From the NCBI RefSeq assembly GCF_027533845.1, contig NZ_JAPZVN010000015.1, forward strand, positions 1-64,000: a DNA stretch of 64,000 nt, written 5' to 3'. The notes beneath the pieces are model-generated. The model saw only the letters and a program-made list of their open reading frames with translations. It was not told where the DNA came from and did not search any database. Numbering within the stretch: position 1 is the stretch's first letter; every line of letters begins with the position of its first letter. Source of the stretch: Streptomyces sp. RPT161 (lineage in GTDB: Bacteria > Actinomycetota > Actinomycetes > Streptomycetales > Streptomycetaceae). The position numbers were made by a program, and so were the translations under genes. Of this stretch, positions 1-8,432 are shown piece after piece.

Positions 1-86
1 CTGCCTTTCCGGCCTCTCGGCCCGTCCGGCGTGTTCACTACTTTAGCGGATTTCCCCGCCGGCTCATAATCGAGCCGATCGAATCG

Positions 87-106
87 AATTTCGGCATGCC
101 GAAATT
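87..106. promoter_or_regulatory. 20-bp perfect palindrome, candidate operator upstream of trpS
   Basis: The sequence AATTTCGGCATGCCGAAATT is a perfect 20-bp palindrome. Its last two bases are the first two of a TTGACC hexamer (105-110) that could be a -35 element reading toward trpS. A perfect dyad on a -35 is typical of a dimeric repressor site. No obvious -10 at ideal spacing follows (nearest is TAGTGG at 130-135, 19-nt spacer), so the promoter itself is inferred. It could instead be a terminator of an upstream gene outside the window, but there is no G+C-rich stem. Confidence 0.45.
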
Positions 107-265
107 GACCCTGAAGGGAGGCCGTGCAGTAGTGGTTTGCCGCGGAGCGGCGGAAGTGGCTGCCGTTGGACCTTGTTCGGCCCGCGGCAACTGTTCGACT
201 CTACACCAGGCCCGTATGGCGTACAAGCCGCGCCAGTTGGCTCGCCGCGCGCTACGCTGCCTGCC

Positions 266-307
266 ATGACTTCGCATGCGCTCACCCAGCAGTGGTGGCC
301 CGCCTGA
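266..307 (+). CDS. trpS leader peptide with tandem Trp codons
   Basis: This short frame encodes MTSHALTQQWWPA and stop TGA. The two consecutive TGG codons lie at 293-298, just before the stop, as in amino-acid biosynthetic leader peptides. It sits 115 bases upstream of trpS and immediately before mutually exclusive RNA hairpins. Ribosome-mediated attenuation through a Trp-containing leader peptide is known for the auxiliary, indolmycin-resistant TrpRS of Streptomyces coelicolor, and this arrangement fits that mechanism. The Shine-Dalgarno sequence is weak, so the start is assigned from the Trp codons and context. Confidence 0.8.
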   Translation: MTSHALTQQWWPA

Positions 308-362
308 CGGCGGCCGCCCCTCAGTGCATGCATCCAACGGCCGCCGCCTCGGCGGCCGTTGG
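297..362 (+). promoter_or_regulatory. trp-type transcription attenuator of trpS
   Basis: Three pairings compete. Hairpin 1:2 joins GG-CCGCC (297-304, C299 bulged) to GGCGGCC (309-315) across the loop TGAC. The antiterminator joins CGGCGGCCG (308-316) to CGGCCGCCG (338-346), nine perfect pairs. The terminator joins CCAACGGCCGCC (334-345) to GGCGGCCGTTGG (351-362), twelve perfect pairs with a 5-nt loop. A ribosome stalled on the Trp codons (293-298) would cover segment 1, freeing segment 2 to form the antiterminator; normal translation would let the terminator form. There is no U-tract after the stem, which is common for terminators in this high-G+C group. Confidence 0.75.
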
Positions 363-422
363 CGTATCTGCTCCCGCATCCGGCCGCCGCGGTAGGCGGC
401 CCGTATCCAGGGAGACAGCGAG

Positions 423-1421
423 ATGACGCGAATCTTCAGCGGTATCAAGCCGACCGGCCACCTCACCTTGGGCAACTACCTCGGCGCCGTACGCCGGTGG
501 GTGGAGGTGGACCAGCACCGGGCGGACGCCCTTTTCTGCGTCGTCGACCTGCACGCGCTGACCGTCGACCACGATCCCGGCCGGGTGCGGCGGCTGAGCC
601 GCCAGGCGGCCACCCTGCTGCTGGCGGCCGGGCTGGACCCCGCCCGGTGCACCGTGTTCGTCCAGAGTCACGTCGACGAGCACGCCCGGCTGTCGTACCT
701 GATGGAGTGCACCGCCACCGACGGCGAGATGCGGCGCATGATCCAGTACAAGGAGAAGGCGGCCCGCGAGCAGCAGCGCGGCGGGAGCGTACGGCTGTCG
801 CTGCTGACCTATCCGGCGTTGATGGCGGCGGACATCCTGGCGTACCAGGCGGACGAGGTGCCGGTCGGGGACGACCAGACGCAGCACGTGGAACTGGCCC
901 GGGATCTGGCGGTCCGGTTCAACCAGCGGTACGGGCACGCCTTCACCGTGCCGAGGGCGGTCCGTCCGCAGGTGGCCGCGCGGGTGATGGATCTCCAGGA
1001 TCCGACTTCGAAGATGGGCAAGTCCCATGCCGCGACGGCCGGGATCGTCTATCTGCTGGACGAGCCGGACGTGATCCGCAGGAAGGTGATGCGCGCGGTC
1101 ACGGACAGCGGCAGTGGGGTCGCGTACGAGCCCGACACGCGGCCGGGGGTGGCTAACCTGCTGGACATCCTGGCGGCGTGCACGGGGAGTTCACCGGAGG
1201 AACTGGCCGAGAGCTATGACTCGTACGGCGCGTTGAAGAAGGACACCGCGGAGGCGGTGGTCGAGGTGCTGCGGCCGTTGCGGGAGCGGCATGGCGAACT
1301 GTGCGCCGATCCGGGCCAGGTGGACCGGGTGTTGCGGGAGGGCGCCGAGCGGGCGCGGGCGCTGGCCCGCCCGACCGTTGACGCGGCGTACTCGGCGATC
1401 GGGCTGCTGCCAGCGCTGTAG
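423..1421 (+). CDS. trpS: Tryptophanyl-tRNA synthetase, auxiliary (TrpRS1-type)
   Basis: Charges tRNA-Trp with tryptophan in the cytoplasm; class Ic synthetase. The 332-residue length is normal for bacterial TrpRS. The HIGH-type signature is seen as TGHLTLGN at residues 11-18 and the KMSKS-type loop as SKMGKS at about residues 195-200. A GGAGA ribosome site lies 7 bases before the ATG. The gene is preceded by a Trp-Trp leader peptide and attenuator, and proC follows tail to tail 9 bases away. Streptomyces usually carry two TrpRS genes; the neighbourhood (next to proC and ilvD) and the leader match the inducible copy that resists indolmycin in S. coelicolor. Resistance itself is inferred from this orthology, not visible in the sequence. 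Confidence 0.93.
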   Translation: MTRIFSGIKPTGHLTLGNYLGAVRRWVEVDQHRADALFCVVDLHALTVDHDPGRVRRLSRQAATLLLAAGLDPARCTVFVQSHVDEHARLSYLMECTATDGEMRRMIQYKEKAAREQQRGGSVRLSLLTYPALMAADILAYQADEVPVGDDQTQHVELARDLAVRFNQRYGHAFTVPRAVRPQVAARVMDLQDPTSKMGKSHAATAGIVYLLDEPDVIRRKVMRAVTDSGSGVAYEPDTRPGVANLLDILAACTGSSPEELAESYDSYGALKKDTAEAVVEVLRPLRERHGELCADPGQVDRVLREGAERARALARPTVDAAYSAIGLLPAL

Positions 1422-1430
1422 GCCGGTGAA

Positions 1431-2240
1431 TCAGCCGTTCCCGGAGGCCAGTTCGCGACTGCGGTCGCGGGCGGCCTCCAGGGCGGCGAGCAGCGCGGCC
1501 CGTACGCCGTGGTTCTCCAGTTCGCGGATGGCGCTGATGGTGGTCCCCGCGGGGGAGGTGACGGCCTCGCGGAGCTTGACCGGGTGCTCGCCGCTGTCCC
1601 GGAGCATGACGGCGGCGCCGATGGCGGCCTGGACGATCAGGTCGTGGGCCTGGGCGCGGGGCAGGCCGAGCAGGATGCCCGCGTCGGTCATCGCCTCGAC
1701 CAGGTAGTAGAAGTAGGCGGGGCCGGAGCCGGACAGCGCGGTGGCCGCGTCCTGTTGGGACTCGGGGACCCGCAGCGTCTTGCCGACCGGCTTGAAGATC
1801 TCCTCGGTGCGGATCAGGTGCGCTTCGGTGGCGTGGCTTCCGGCGGAGATGACGGACATGCCCTCGTCCACCAGGACCGGGGTGTTGGGCATGACCCGTA
1901 CCACCGGGGTGCCGTCGGCGAGCCGCTCCTGGAGGAACGCGGTGGTGATGCCCGCGGCGGCGGAGACCACCAGGCGGTCGGCGGGGACGTGCGCGGCGAG
2001 TTCGTCCAGCAGGGCTGCCATGTCCTGCGGCTTGACGGTGAGGATGAGGGTGTCAGCGGCCTTGGCGGCTTCGACGTTGCTGACCGCGTCGACGCCGTAC
2101 CGGGTGCGCAGTTCCGCGGCGCGGTCCGCGCGGCGGGTGGTGACCAGCAGGTCCCCCGGGGCCCAACCGGCTCGGATCATTCCGGAGAGCAGCGCTTCGC
2201 CGATCTTTCCGGTGCCTAGTACGGCGACTTTCTGGGGCAT
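1431..2240 (-). CDS. proC: Pyrroline-5-carboxylate reductase
   Basis: Last step of proline synthesis: reduces 1-pyrroline-5-carboxylate to L-proline with NAD(P)H. The 269-residue length is typical. The N-terminus shows the dinucleotide fold VAVLGTGKIGEALLSGMI (GxGxxG at residues 8-13), and the C-terminal half holds the family signature SGSGPAYFYYLVEAM. An AAAGGTGAAG ribosome site precedes the ATG. It converges on trpS with 9 bases between the stops. The pairing of trpS with proC is conserved in streptomycetes; I infer no functional link. Confidence 0.94.
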   Translation of the reverse strand: MPQKVAVLGTGKIGEALLSGMIRAGWAPGDLLVTTRRADRAAELRTRYGVDAVSNVEAAKAADTLILTVKPQDMAALLDELAAHVPADRLVVSAAAGITTAFLQERLADGTPVVRVMPNTPVLVDEGMSVISAGSHATEAHLIRTEEIFKPVGKTLRVPESQQDAATALSGSGPAYFYYLVEAMTDAGILLGLPRAQAHDLIVQAAIGAAVMLRDSGEHPVKLREAVTSPAGTTISAIRELENHGVRAALLAALEAARDRSRELASGNG

Positions 2241-2319
2241 CGTGCTTCACCTTTCCGCTGCCGTTCTGGCTGGTTGCCGGGCCATCGTCGCATCTCGGGG
2301 TGCGCGTGTGCGGGCCGGT

Positions 2320-2350
2320 GGCGGGTACGCGTGGGTTTTCCCCACCCGCC
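2320..2350. terminator. Weak hairpin downstream of the ABC-2 operon
   Basis: Arms GTGGG (2331-2335) and CCCAC (2341-2345) close a TTTTC loop and are flanked by GGCGG and CCGCC. It lies just past the stop of the ABC permease gene (minus strand). The pairing is interrupted by 6 unpaired bases on one side, so the call is tentative. Confidence 0.35.
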
Positions 2351-2362
2351 CGCTTCGCTGTC

Positions 2363-3100
2363 CTACGGTGTGCGGCGCCGTAGTGTGGCCGAGCCGAGGG
2401 CCAGTACGAGCAGGGCGCTGCCCGCGATGACGGCGAGGTCGCGCAGCAGGTCCGCGTTGGCGGAGGCGTCGAGCGAGACGTGGGTCATGGCGTCGACGAC
2501 GTATGACATGGGCAGGGCGTCGGAGACGTAGGACAGCGCGGTCGGCATGGCGCCGCGCGGTACGAACAGGCCGCACAGCAGCAGTTGCGGGAAGATCACC
2601 GCGGGCATGAACTGGACGGCCTGGAACTCGCTGGCCGCGAAGGCGCTGACGAACAGCCCGAGCGCGGTGCCGAGCAGTGCGTCGAGCACGGCGACGAGCA
2701 GCAGTAGCCAGGTGGGTCCGGCGAGGCTGAGGTGGAGCAGTCCGACGGCGAGGCCGGTGGCGAGGGCGGCCTGGACGATGGCGAGCAGGCCGAAGGCGAG
2801 CGCGTAGCCGAGGATCAGCTCGGCCTTCCGCAGCGGCATCGACAGCAGCCGCTCCAGGGTGCCCGAGGTGCGTTCGCGCAGCGTCGCGATCGAGGTGACC
2901 AGGAACATCACGATCAGTGGGAAGACGCCGAGCAGTGCTGGCCCGATGTGGTCGAAGGTCTGCGGGGTGGCGTGGAAGGCCCAGTAGAGCAGGGTGAGCA
3001 GAACGAGCGGGACGCCCAGCATGAGGGCGATGGTGCGCGGGTCGTGGCCGAGTTGGCGCAGTACCCGGCGGGCGGTGGCGAGGGTGCGCTGGGCGGTCAT
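2363..3100 (-). CDS. ABC-2 type transporter permease
   Basis: Membrane half of an ABC-2 family exporter, 245 residues. It begins MTAQRTLATARRVLRQLGHDPRT, a short cytoplasmic stretch, followed by about six hydrophobic segments (starting near residue 25) and the YSDAL-type C-terminal region usual in drug or lipid efflux permeases. The start ATG overlaps the stop of the upstream ATPase gene by 4 bases (ATGA), so the two are translationally coupled and should form one complex. Substrate unknown; family members export antibiotics or other hydrophobic compounds. The divergent two-component system at 3981-5974 may sense the same stress, which is inference from position only. Confidence 0.85.
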   Translation of the reverse strand: MTAQRTLATARRVLRQLGHDPRTIALMLGVPLVLLTLLYWAFHATPQTFDHIGPALLGVFPLIVMFLVTSIATLRERTSGTLERLLSMPLRKAELILGYALAFGLLAIVQAALATGLAVGLLHLSLAGPTWLLLLVAVLDALLGTALGLFVSAFAASEFQAVQFMPAVIFPQLLLCGLFVPRGAMPTALSYVSDALPMSYVVDAMTHVSLDASANADLLRDLAVIAGSALLVLALGSATLRRRTP

Positions 3101-3861
3101 CGGGTCGCCTCCTGGTGGTCTGCGGCCTGGTCCACGAGGTGCAGGAAGGCGTCCTCGACGGTGGCGGTGCGGGTGCTGGCGCGTAGTGCGTCGGGGGTGT
3201 CGTCGGCGAGCAGTCGTCCGTCGCGCATGAGCAGCAGCCGTTCGCAGCGTTCGGCCTCGTCCATGACGTGGCTGGAGACCAGCAGGGTGGTGCCGTGGTC
3301 GGCGGCCAGGCGGTGGAAGAGGTGCCACAGCTCGCGGCGGAGCACCGGGTCGAGTCCGACGGTGGGCTCGTCCAGGACGAGCAGTTCGGGGGTGCCGAGC
3401 AGGGCGACGGCGAGCGAGGCCCGGGAGCGCTGGCCGCCGGAGAGGCGGCTGACGAGGTGGTCGGCGTGGGCGGTGAGGTCGACCTCGGCGAGTACCCGGC
3501 GAACGGTCGACCGGCGGTCGGCGCGGGCCGCGCCCGGGGCGAGCACGGTGGCGAAGTAGTCCAGGTTCTGACTTACCGTCAGGTCTGTGTACACCGAGGG
3601 CGCCTGGGTCACATAGCCGACGCGGGAGCGCAGTACGGGATGGCCCGCGGGGTGGCCCAGGACGTCGAGCCGCCCGGCGACCTTGGCCTGGGCGCCGACC
3701 AGGGCGCGCAGCAGCGTGGACTTGCCGCAGCCGCTGGGGCCGAGCAGGCCGGTGACCTGGCCGCGGGGAACGGTGAAGTCGAGGCCCTGGAGGACGGTAC
3801 GGGCACCGCGGGTCACGGTGAGGCCGGCGGCGCGTACGGCCGGTGGAGCCGAATTCATCAC
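3097..3861 (-). CDS. ABC transporter ATP-binding protein (ABC-2 exporter)
   Basis: Energises the exporter with the permease encoded just downstream. The Walker A motif GPSGCGKST, the signature LSGGQ and the Walker B LLVLDEPTVGLDP are all present in about 254 residues. I choose the GTG at 3861 (GTG-ATG-AAT) because a promoter TTGACG-N17-CATTAT ends seven bases before it, the geometry of a leaderless mRNA; the adjacent ATG (3858) is the alternative. An inverted repeat covers the start codon, suggesting tight repression of this operon. Unlike many such operons, no GntR- or TetR-type regulator gene is adjacent; a NarL-type two-component system is divergent. Confidence 0.87.
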   Translation of the reverse strand: MMNSAPPAVRAAGLTVTRGARTVLQGLDFTVPRGQVTGLLGPSGCGKSTLLRALVGAQAKVAGRLDVLGHPAGHPVLRSRVGYVTQAPSVYTDLTVSQNLDYFATVLAPGAARADRRSTVRRVLAEVDLTAHADHLVSRLSGGQRSRASLAVALLGTPELLVLDEPTVGLDPVLRRELWHLFHRLAADHGTTLLVSSHVMDEAERCERLLLMRDGRLLADDTPDALRASTRTATVEDAFLHLVDQAADHQEATR

Positions 3862-3870
3862 GCGATGAAT
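3853..3870. promoter_or_regulatory. Inverted repeat over the ABC operon start codon, candidate operator
   Basis: On the minus strand the sequence is ATTCATC-GCGT-GATGAAT, a perfect 7-bp inverted repeat with a 4-bp spacer. It covers the end of the predicted -10 element, the transcription start and both candidate start codons, so a bound protein would block transcription initiation. Confidence 0.55.
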
Positions 3871-3897
3871 AATGCGCGCCGGTGCCGCCGCCGTCAA
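3869..3897 (-). promoter_or_regulatory. Promoter of the ABC-2 operon
   Basis: On the minus strand TTGACG (3897-3892) and CATTAT (3874-3869) are separated by 17 bases, close to the vegetative (HrdB) consensus. Transcription should start about 7 bases beyond, at or next to the GTG/ATG start, giving a leaderless message. Confidence 0.65.
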
Positions 3898-3980
3898 GGG
3901 GCGCGGGGTGGGTCTGGCCCCACCCCGGATCGGGCCCTGGAGGCAGTGCCAGCGGCCCGGCGCTCGCCGAGACTGGTGCC

Positions 3981-5375
3981 ATGAGGGGACAAGGGCGAGT
4001 ACGACGGAGGACCCACGACCGCGAGCGGCTGGCCCGCCGGGTCCGGCGGGCCGAGCAGTGGCGGGCGCTGGGGCTCGGGCTGCGGATGTTCCGCAGGTCG
4101 CTGGGGACCGTGATGCCGCTGGCGGTGGCGCTGGCCGCCACCGCGCTGACGTTCTGCGTGGGACTGGTCTTCCTGGCACCGCCCGCGCTGCGGCTGACCC
4201 AGTGCATGGCCAGGCGCGAACGCCGGGTGCTGGCCGAGGAGTTCGGCATCGAGGTCCCGGAGGCGTACAAGCCGCAGGTCACCGTGGAGACGCTGCCCGA
4301 CGGGCGGTACCGCTTCGGCAGGCGCGTCAAGCGCACGGTGCCGGGCCAGTGGGAGCTCGACTTCCAGCAGTTCACCACCGATCCGGCGATCTGGCGTGAT
4401 CTGCGCTGGCTGTCCAGTGCCCTGGTGCTCGGGGTGCTGGCCGCGGTACCGGCGGCGCTGATCGGCTATGGACTGATCGGCCAGCTCATACCGGTGATCG
4501 CCTGGGGGGCGCACCATCTGGGACAGGGCGACAGCACCGTCTACACCTGGTTCCTGGCCGCGCCCGACGGGGAGCTGTCCTGGCCCGCGCACGTCCTGCT
4601 GGGCGCGACGTTCTTCGGCGGGTTCGGGCTGGCCCCGGCCCTGGTCCAACGCTACGGCGCCTGGTCGGCGAAGCTGCTCTCGCCGCCGCGGAACGCCCAG
4701 TTGCGGCAGCGGGTGCGGCGGCTCACCGAGACCCGGGCCGACGCCCTCGACGCACAGGCCGCCGAACTGCGGCGGATCGAAAGGGACTTGCACGACGGCG
4801 TCCAGGCCCGGCTGGTCGCGATGGGCCTGAACCTGGGCGCGGTCGAGCAGTTGCTGGAGCGCGACCCGGCCGCCGCCAAGGCGCTGCTGGCGCAGTCCCG
4901 GGAGGCGTCGGCGACGGCGCTGGGCGAACTGCGCGGCCTGGTGCGCGGGATCCATCCGCCGGTGCTCGCCGAGCGCGGCCTGGCGGACGCGATCAGGGCG
5001 CTCGCGCTGGACAGCCCGCTGGCCGTCGAGGTGACCGAGGACCTGCCGGGGCGGGCCGAACCACCGGTGGAGTCCGCGGTGTACTTCGCGGTGAGCGAGC
5101 TGCTGACCAACGCGGCCCGGCACGCGGCGGCCGACCGGGTGTGGATCGACGTGCACCACACCGGCGACGCGCTGCGGGTCCAGGTCACCGACGACGGCCG
5201 CGGCGGTGCCGACGCCTCCAACGGCAGTGGGCTGCGCGGTGTCGAGCGCAGGCTCGCTACGTTTGACGGCGTGCTGGCCCTGAGCAGTCCCAAGGGCGGA
5301 CCGACCATCGTGACCCTGGAGCTACCGTGCGCATTGTCCTCGCCGAGGACCTCTACCTCCTACGGGACGGCCTGA
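3981..5375 (+). CDS. Two-component sensor histidine kinase, NarL/DesK type
   Basis: Membrane sensor of about 464 residues. The N-terminal half holds three to four hydrophobic segments (one near residues 40-65 and others between about 145 and 240), resembling the putative sensor domain found in streptomycete kinases. The dimerisation/phosphoacceptor box reads RIERDLHDGVQARL, with the phosphorylated histidine in it. The ATPase domain follows, with an N-box-like ELLTNAARHA and the G-box DDGRGG. The ATG at 3981 is chosen because family homology starts there; the frame remains open upstream. It overlaps the response regulator gene by 49 bases. It is divergent from the ABC-2 exporter, a plausible target; the signal is unknown. 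Confidence 0.88.
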   Translation: MRGQGRVRRRTHDRERLARRVRRAEQWRALGLGLRMFRRSLGTVMPLAVALAATALTFCVGLVFLAPPALRLTQCMARRERRVLAEEFGIEVPEAYKPQVTVETLPDGRYRFGRRVKRTVPGQWELDFQQFTTDPAIWRDLRWLSSALVLGVLAAVPAALIGYGLIGQLIPVIAWGAHHLGQGDSTVYTWFLAAPDGELSWPAHVLLGATFFGGFGLAPALVQRYGAWSAKLLSPPRNAQLRQRVRRLTETRADALDAQAAELRRIERDLHDGVQARLVAMGLNLGAVEQLLERDPAAAKALLAQSREASATALGELRGLVRGIHPPVLAERGLADAIRALALDSPLAVEVTEDLPGRAEPPVESAVYFAVSELLTNAARHAAADRVWIDVHHTGDALRVQVTDDGRGGADASNGSGLRGVERRLATFDGVLALSSPKGGPTIVTLELPCALSSPRTSTSYGTA

Positions 5376-5974
5376 TCCGGCTGCTTGAGGCCCATGGCTT
5401 CGAGATCGCGGCGGCCGTGGAGAGCGGCCCCGAGTTGCAGCGGGCGCTGGTCGAACTGCGGCCGGACGTCGCGGTGGTGGACGTACGGCTGCCGCCGACG
5501 TTCACCGACGAGGGGCTGCAGGCCGCGCTGGCCGCCCGGCGCGAGGTGCCGGGCCTGCCGGTGCTCGTACTGTCCCAGCACGTGGAGCAGTTGTACGCGC
5601 GCGAGCTGCTGGCGGACGGCTCCGGCGGGGTGGGCTATCTGCTCAAGGACCGGGTGTTCAACGCCGAGCAGTTCACCGACGCGGTACGCCGGGTGGCCGC
5701 GGGCGGCACCGCGATGGACCCGGATGTCATCGCCAAGCTGCTGCGCAGCAACGCACGGGACGAGCCGCTGGCCGCGCTGACCCCACGGGAGCGCGAGGTG
5801 CTGGAGCTGATGGCGGAGGGCCGCTCCAACACAGCTGTGGCGGGGCGGCTGTTCATCAGCGAGGGGGCGGTCAGCAAGCACACCACCAGCATCTTCGCCA
5901 AGCTGGGCCTGGCCGCCTCGGACGACGACAACCGCCGGGTGCTGGCCGTGCTGGCCTACCTCAACGGGGCGTGA
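5327..5974 (+). CDS. LuxR/NarL-family response regulator
   Basis: Partner of the upstream kinase, with which it overlaps by 49 bases. It has 215 residues and a GTG start. The receiver domain shows the acidic pair near residue 8 (AEDLY), the phosphoacceptor aspartate in VAVVDVRLPP near residue 51, and the conserved lysine in YLLKDRV. The C-terminal LuxR helix-turn-helix begins LTPREREVLELMAEGRSN and continues through SEGAVSKHTTSIFAKLGL. It likely activates genes in response to the kinase, perhaps including the divergent exporter; that target is inference. Confidence 0.9.
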   Translation: MRIVLAEDLYLLRDGLIRLLEAHGFEIAAAVESGPELQRALVELRPDVAVVDVRLPPTFTDEGLQAALAARREVPGLPVLVLSQHVEQLYARELLADGSGGVGYLLKDRVFNAEQFTDAVRRVAAGGTAMDPDVIAKLLRSNARDEPLAALTPREREVLELMAEGRSNTAVAGRLFISEGAVSKHTTSIFAKLGLAASDDDNRRVLAVLAYLNGA

Positions 5975-5980
5975 CGCGGG

Positions 5981-6505
5981 TCAACGGCGCTTGCGCCTGC
6001 CGGAGTTGGCGGAGCGTGCCGCCGGGTTGCCGGTGCGTGTGGAGCGCCGCCGCTCGTACGCCTCACGGGCCCGCTCGTACTCGGTGCGGCGCAGCCGCTC
6101 CCCCGGCGCCTCGCGCAGGCAGCGCACGAAGTAGGCGAACAGCGAGCCGATGAAGCCGATCAGCAGCAGTCCGCGGTTGTCGCCCCTGGACTCGGGGCGG
6201 CGGTTGAAGCCGTCCCAGGTCTGCCGGAAGGCCAGCGCGGTGCAGATGGCGAGGGCCGCGACGAACAGGATCTTGACGAAGGCGCCCACATCGGCGGTGT
6301 CGAAGCCCTGGTAGGCGAAGCGCACCACGAACGCCCCGGCCGCCGCGGCGAGCAGCGAGCCGATCGCAAGACCGGCCCGCCGCCAGCCGTAGCCGCCGTC
6401 GTGGTGCACCCAGGTGGTACCGAAGAACCGGATGGGCTCGGGCTCCGGGCCACCCTCGTCGCTGCTGCGCTGCTGCTCTGCCTCGCTCACACCGGCAATT
6501 GTCAC
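5981..6505 (-). CDS. Conserved membrane protein of unknown function
   Basis: A 174-residue protein. After a charged N-terminus ([19 protein letters not shown]) there are two hydrophobic segments near residues 45-65 and 75-95 and a third near 112-128, then a very basic tail ([23 protein letters not shown]). I do not recognise a named domain. Its GTG start overlaps the ilvD stop as GTGA, so it should be expressed from the ilvD transcript. The in-frame GTG five codons downstream is an alternative start. The basic C-terminus suggests cytosolic contact with nucleic acid or lipid head groups, a weak inference. Confidence 0.75.
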   Translation of the reverse strand: MTIAGVSEAEQQRSSDEGGPEPEPIRFFGTTWVHHDGGYGWRRAGLAIGSLLAAAAGAFVVRFAYQGFDTADVGAFVKILFVAALAICTALAFRQTWDGFNRRPESRGDNRGLLLIGFIGSLFAYFVRCLREAPGERLRRTEYERAREAYERRRSTRTGNPAARSANSGRRKRR

Positions 6506-8343
6506 CCGAGCTTGCTGACGTCCCGCACCGCACCCTTGTCGGCACTGGTCGCCATGGCCGCGTACGCCTTGAGCGCGGTGGAGACATGGCGGTCGCGGTC
6601 GGCCGGGCGGTACACCCCGCCGAGCGCCGCGCGCCGCTCGGCCAGCTCCGACTCGTCCACCTTCAGCTCGACGGACCGGGCCGGAATGTCGATGCGGATC
6701 AGGTCACCGTCCCTGACCAGCGCGATCGTGCCGCCGGCCGCCGCCTCCGGGGAGACATGGCCGATCGACAGGCCGGAGGTGCCACCGGAGAACCGGCCGT
6801 CGGTGATCAGCGCACACGCCTTGCCCAGGCCGCGGCCCTTGAGGAACGCGGTCGGGTAGAGCATCTCCTGCATGCCCGGCCCGCCCTTGGGCCCCTCGTA
6901 GCGGACGACCACCACGTCGCCCTCCTTGACCCGCTTGTTCAAGATCGCGTCGACCGCCTGCTCCTGGGACTCCACGACCACCGCGGGACCCTCGAAGACC
7001 AGGATCGACTCGTCCACCCCGGCGGTCTTGACCACACAGCCGTCCACGGCGAGGTTGCCGCGCAGCACCGCGAGGCCGCCGTCGGCGGAGTAGGCGTGCG
7101 CCACGTCACGGACGCAGCCGGACTCGGCGTCGGTGTCCAGCGAGTCCCACCGCTCGGACTGGGAGAACGCGGTGGCCGAGCGAACGCAGCCGGGCGCCGC
7201 GTGGAACAGCTCCACGGCCTCGGGGGACGGGGAGCCGCCGCGGACGTCCCACTTCTTCAGCCAGTCGGCGAGGGACGCCGAGTGCACCGCGTGCACGCTC
7301 TCGTCCAGCAGCCCGGCCCGGTGCAGTTCGCCGAGGATCGCCGGGATGCCGCCCGCCCGGTGCACGTCCTCCATGTGGTACGTGCCGTTGGGCGCCACCT
7401 TGCACAGGCACGGCACACCGCGGGAGAGCTGGTCGATGTCGGCCATCGTGAAGTCCAGCTCGGCCTCCTGGGCGGCGGCGAGCAGGTGCAGGATCGTGTT
7501 GGTCGAGCCGCCCATGGCGATGTCCATGGCCATGGCGTTCTCGAACGCGGCGCGGTTGGCGACGGCGCGCGGCAGGATGGTCGCGTCGTCCTGGTCGTAG
7601 TACCGCTTCGTGAGCTCGACGACGGTGCGGCCCGCGTCCTCGTACAGCCTCCTGCGGGCGGTGTGGGTGGCGAGCACCGAGCCGTTGCCGGGCAGCGCCA
7701 GGCCCAGCGCCTCGACCAGGCAGTTCATCGAGTTGGCGGTGAACATGCCGGAACACGAGCCGCAGGTCGGACAGGCGGCCTCCTCGATCCGGGCCAGGTC
7801 CTCGTCGGAGACCGAGTCCGATACGGCGTCGGACATCGCGGAGATCAGGTCGAGACCGGTGCGCACCGTGCCGTCCACCAGAACGGCCTTGCCGGCCTCC
7901 ATGGGGCCGCCGGAGACGAAGACCGTCGGGATGTTCAGGCGCAGCGCGGCCATCAACATGCCCGGAGTGATCTTGTCGCAGTTGGAGATGCAGACCAGGG
8001 CGTCCGCGCGGTGCGCCTCGACCATGTACTCCACGGAGTCGGCGATCAGGTCCCGGGACGGCAGGGAGTAGAGCATTCCGCCGTGTCCCATGGCGATGCC
8101 GTCGTCCACCGCGATCGAGTTGAACTCGCGCGGGATGCCGCCCGCCTGCTTGATGGCGTCGGAGACGATACGGCCCACGGGGGCGAGGTGGGTGTGGCCG
8201 GGCACGAACTCGGTGAAGCTGTTGGCCACCGCGATGATCGGCTTGCCGAAGTCCTCACCGGCTACGCCTGCCGCGCGCAGCAGCGCGCGGGCTCCCGCCA
8301 TGTTGCGGCCGTGGGTGACCGTACGTGACCTCAGCTCGGGCAC
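6502..8343 (-). CDS. ilvD: Dihydroxy-acid dehydratase
   Basis: Dehydrates 2,3-dihydroxy-isovalerate and dihydroxy-methylvalerate to the keto acids that precede valine and isoleucine; also feeds pantothenate through ketoisovalerate. It has 613 residues, a usual length. The iron-sulfur/substrate signatures [13 protein letters not shown] and [19 protein letters not shown] are intact. It ends in a GTGA overlap with the small membrane protein gene, and a TetR gene lies 89 bases upstream on the same strand. Branched-chain genes ilvBN and ilvC are not in the window. Confidence 0.96.
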   Translation of the reverse strand: MPELRSRTVTHGRNMAGARALLRAAGVAGEDFGKPIIAVANSFTEFVPGHTHLAPVGRIVSDAIKQAGGIPREFNSIAVDDGIAMGHGGMLYSLPSRDLIADSVEYMVEAHRADALVCISNCDKITPGMLMAALRLNIPTVFVSGGPMEAGKAVLVDGTVRTGLDLISAMSDAVSDSVSDEDLARIEEAACPTCGSCSGMFTANSMNCLVEALGLALPGNGSVLATHTARRRLYEDAGRTVVELTKRYYDQDDATILPRAVANRAAFENAMAMDIAMGGSTNTILHLLAAAQEAELDFTMADIDQLSRGVPCLCKVAPNGTYHMEDVHRAGGIPAILGELHRAGLLDESVHAVHSASLADWLKKWDVRGGSPSPEAVELFHAAPGCVRSATAFSQSERWDSLDTDAESGCVRDVAHAYSADGGLAVLRGNLAVDGCVVKTAGVDESILVFEGPAVVVESQEQAVDAILNKRVKEGDVVVVRYEGPKGGPGMQEMLYPTAFLKGRGLGKACALITDGRFSGGTSGLSIGHVSPEAAAGGTIALVRDGDLIRIDIPARSVELKVDESELAERRAALGGVYRPADRDRHVSTALKAYAAMATSADKGAVRDVSKLG

Positions 8344-8432
8344 GGGACCTCACTCCTCGAATTCGTGGGCGCCTTCCGAGGGTACGCCTACCGTGTCGGG
8401 ATGCGGACGTGCCGTCCGCGATCCGGACAGCC

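Noticed and set aside
382-401. Second hairpin GGCCGCC ... GGCGGCC just before the trpS ribosome site
   Set aside because: Only seven pairs, and the same segments can pair with the attenuator arms; it cannot be assigned a separate role.
6499-8328. 609-codon plus-strand frame antisense to ilvD
   Set aside because: ilvD on the minus strand carries all family motifs; the plus frame matches nothing.
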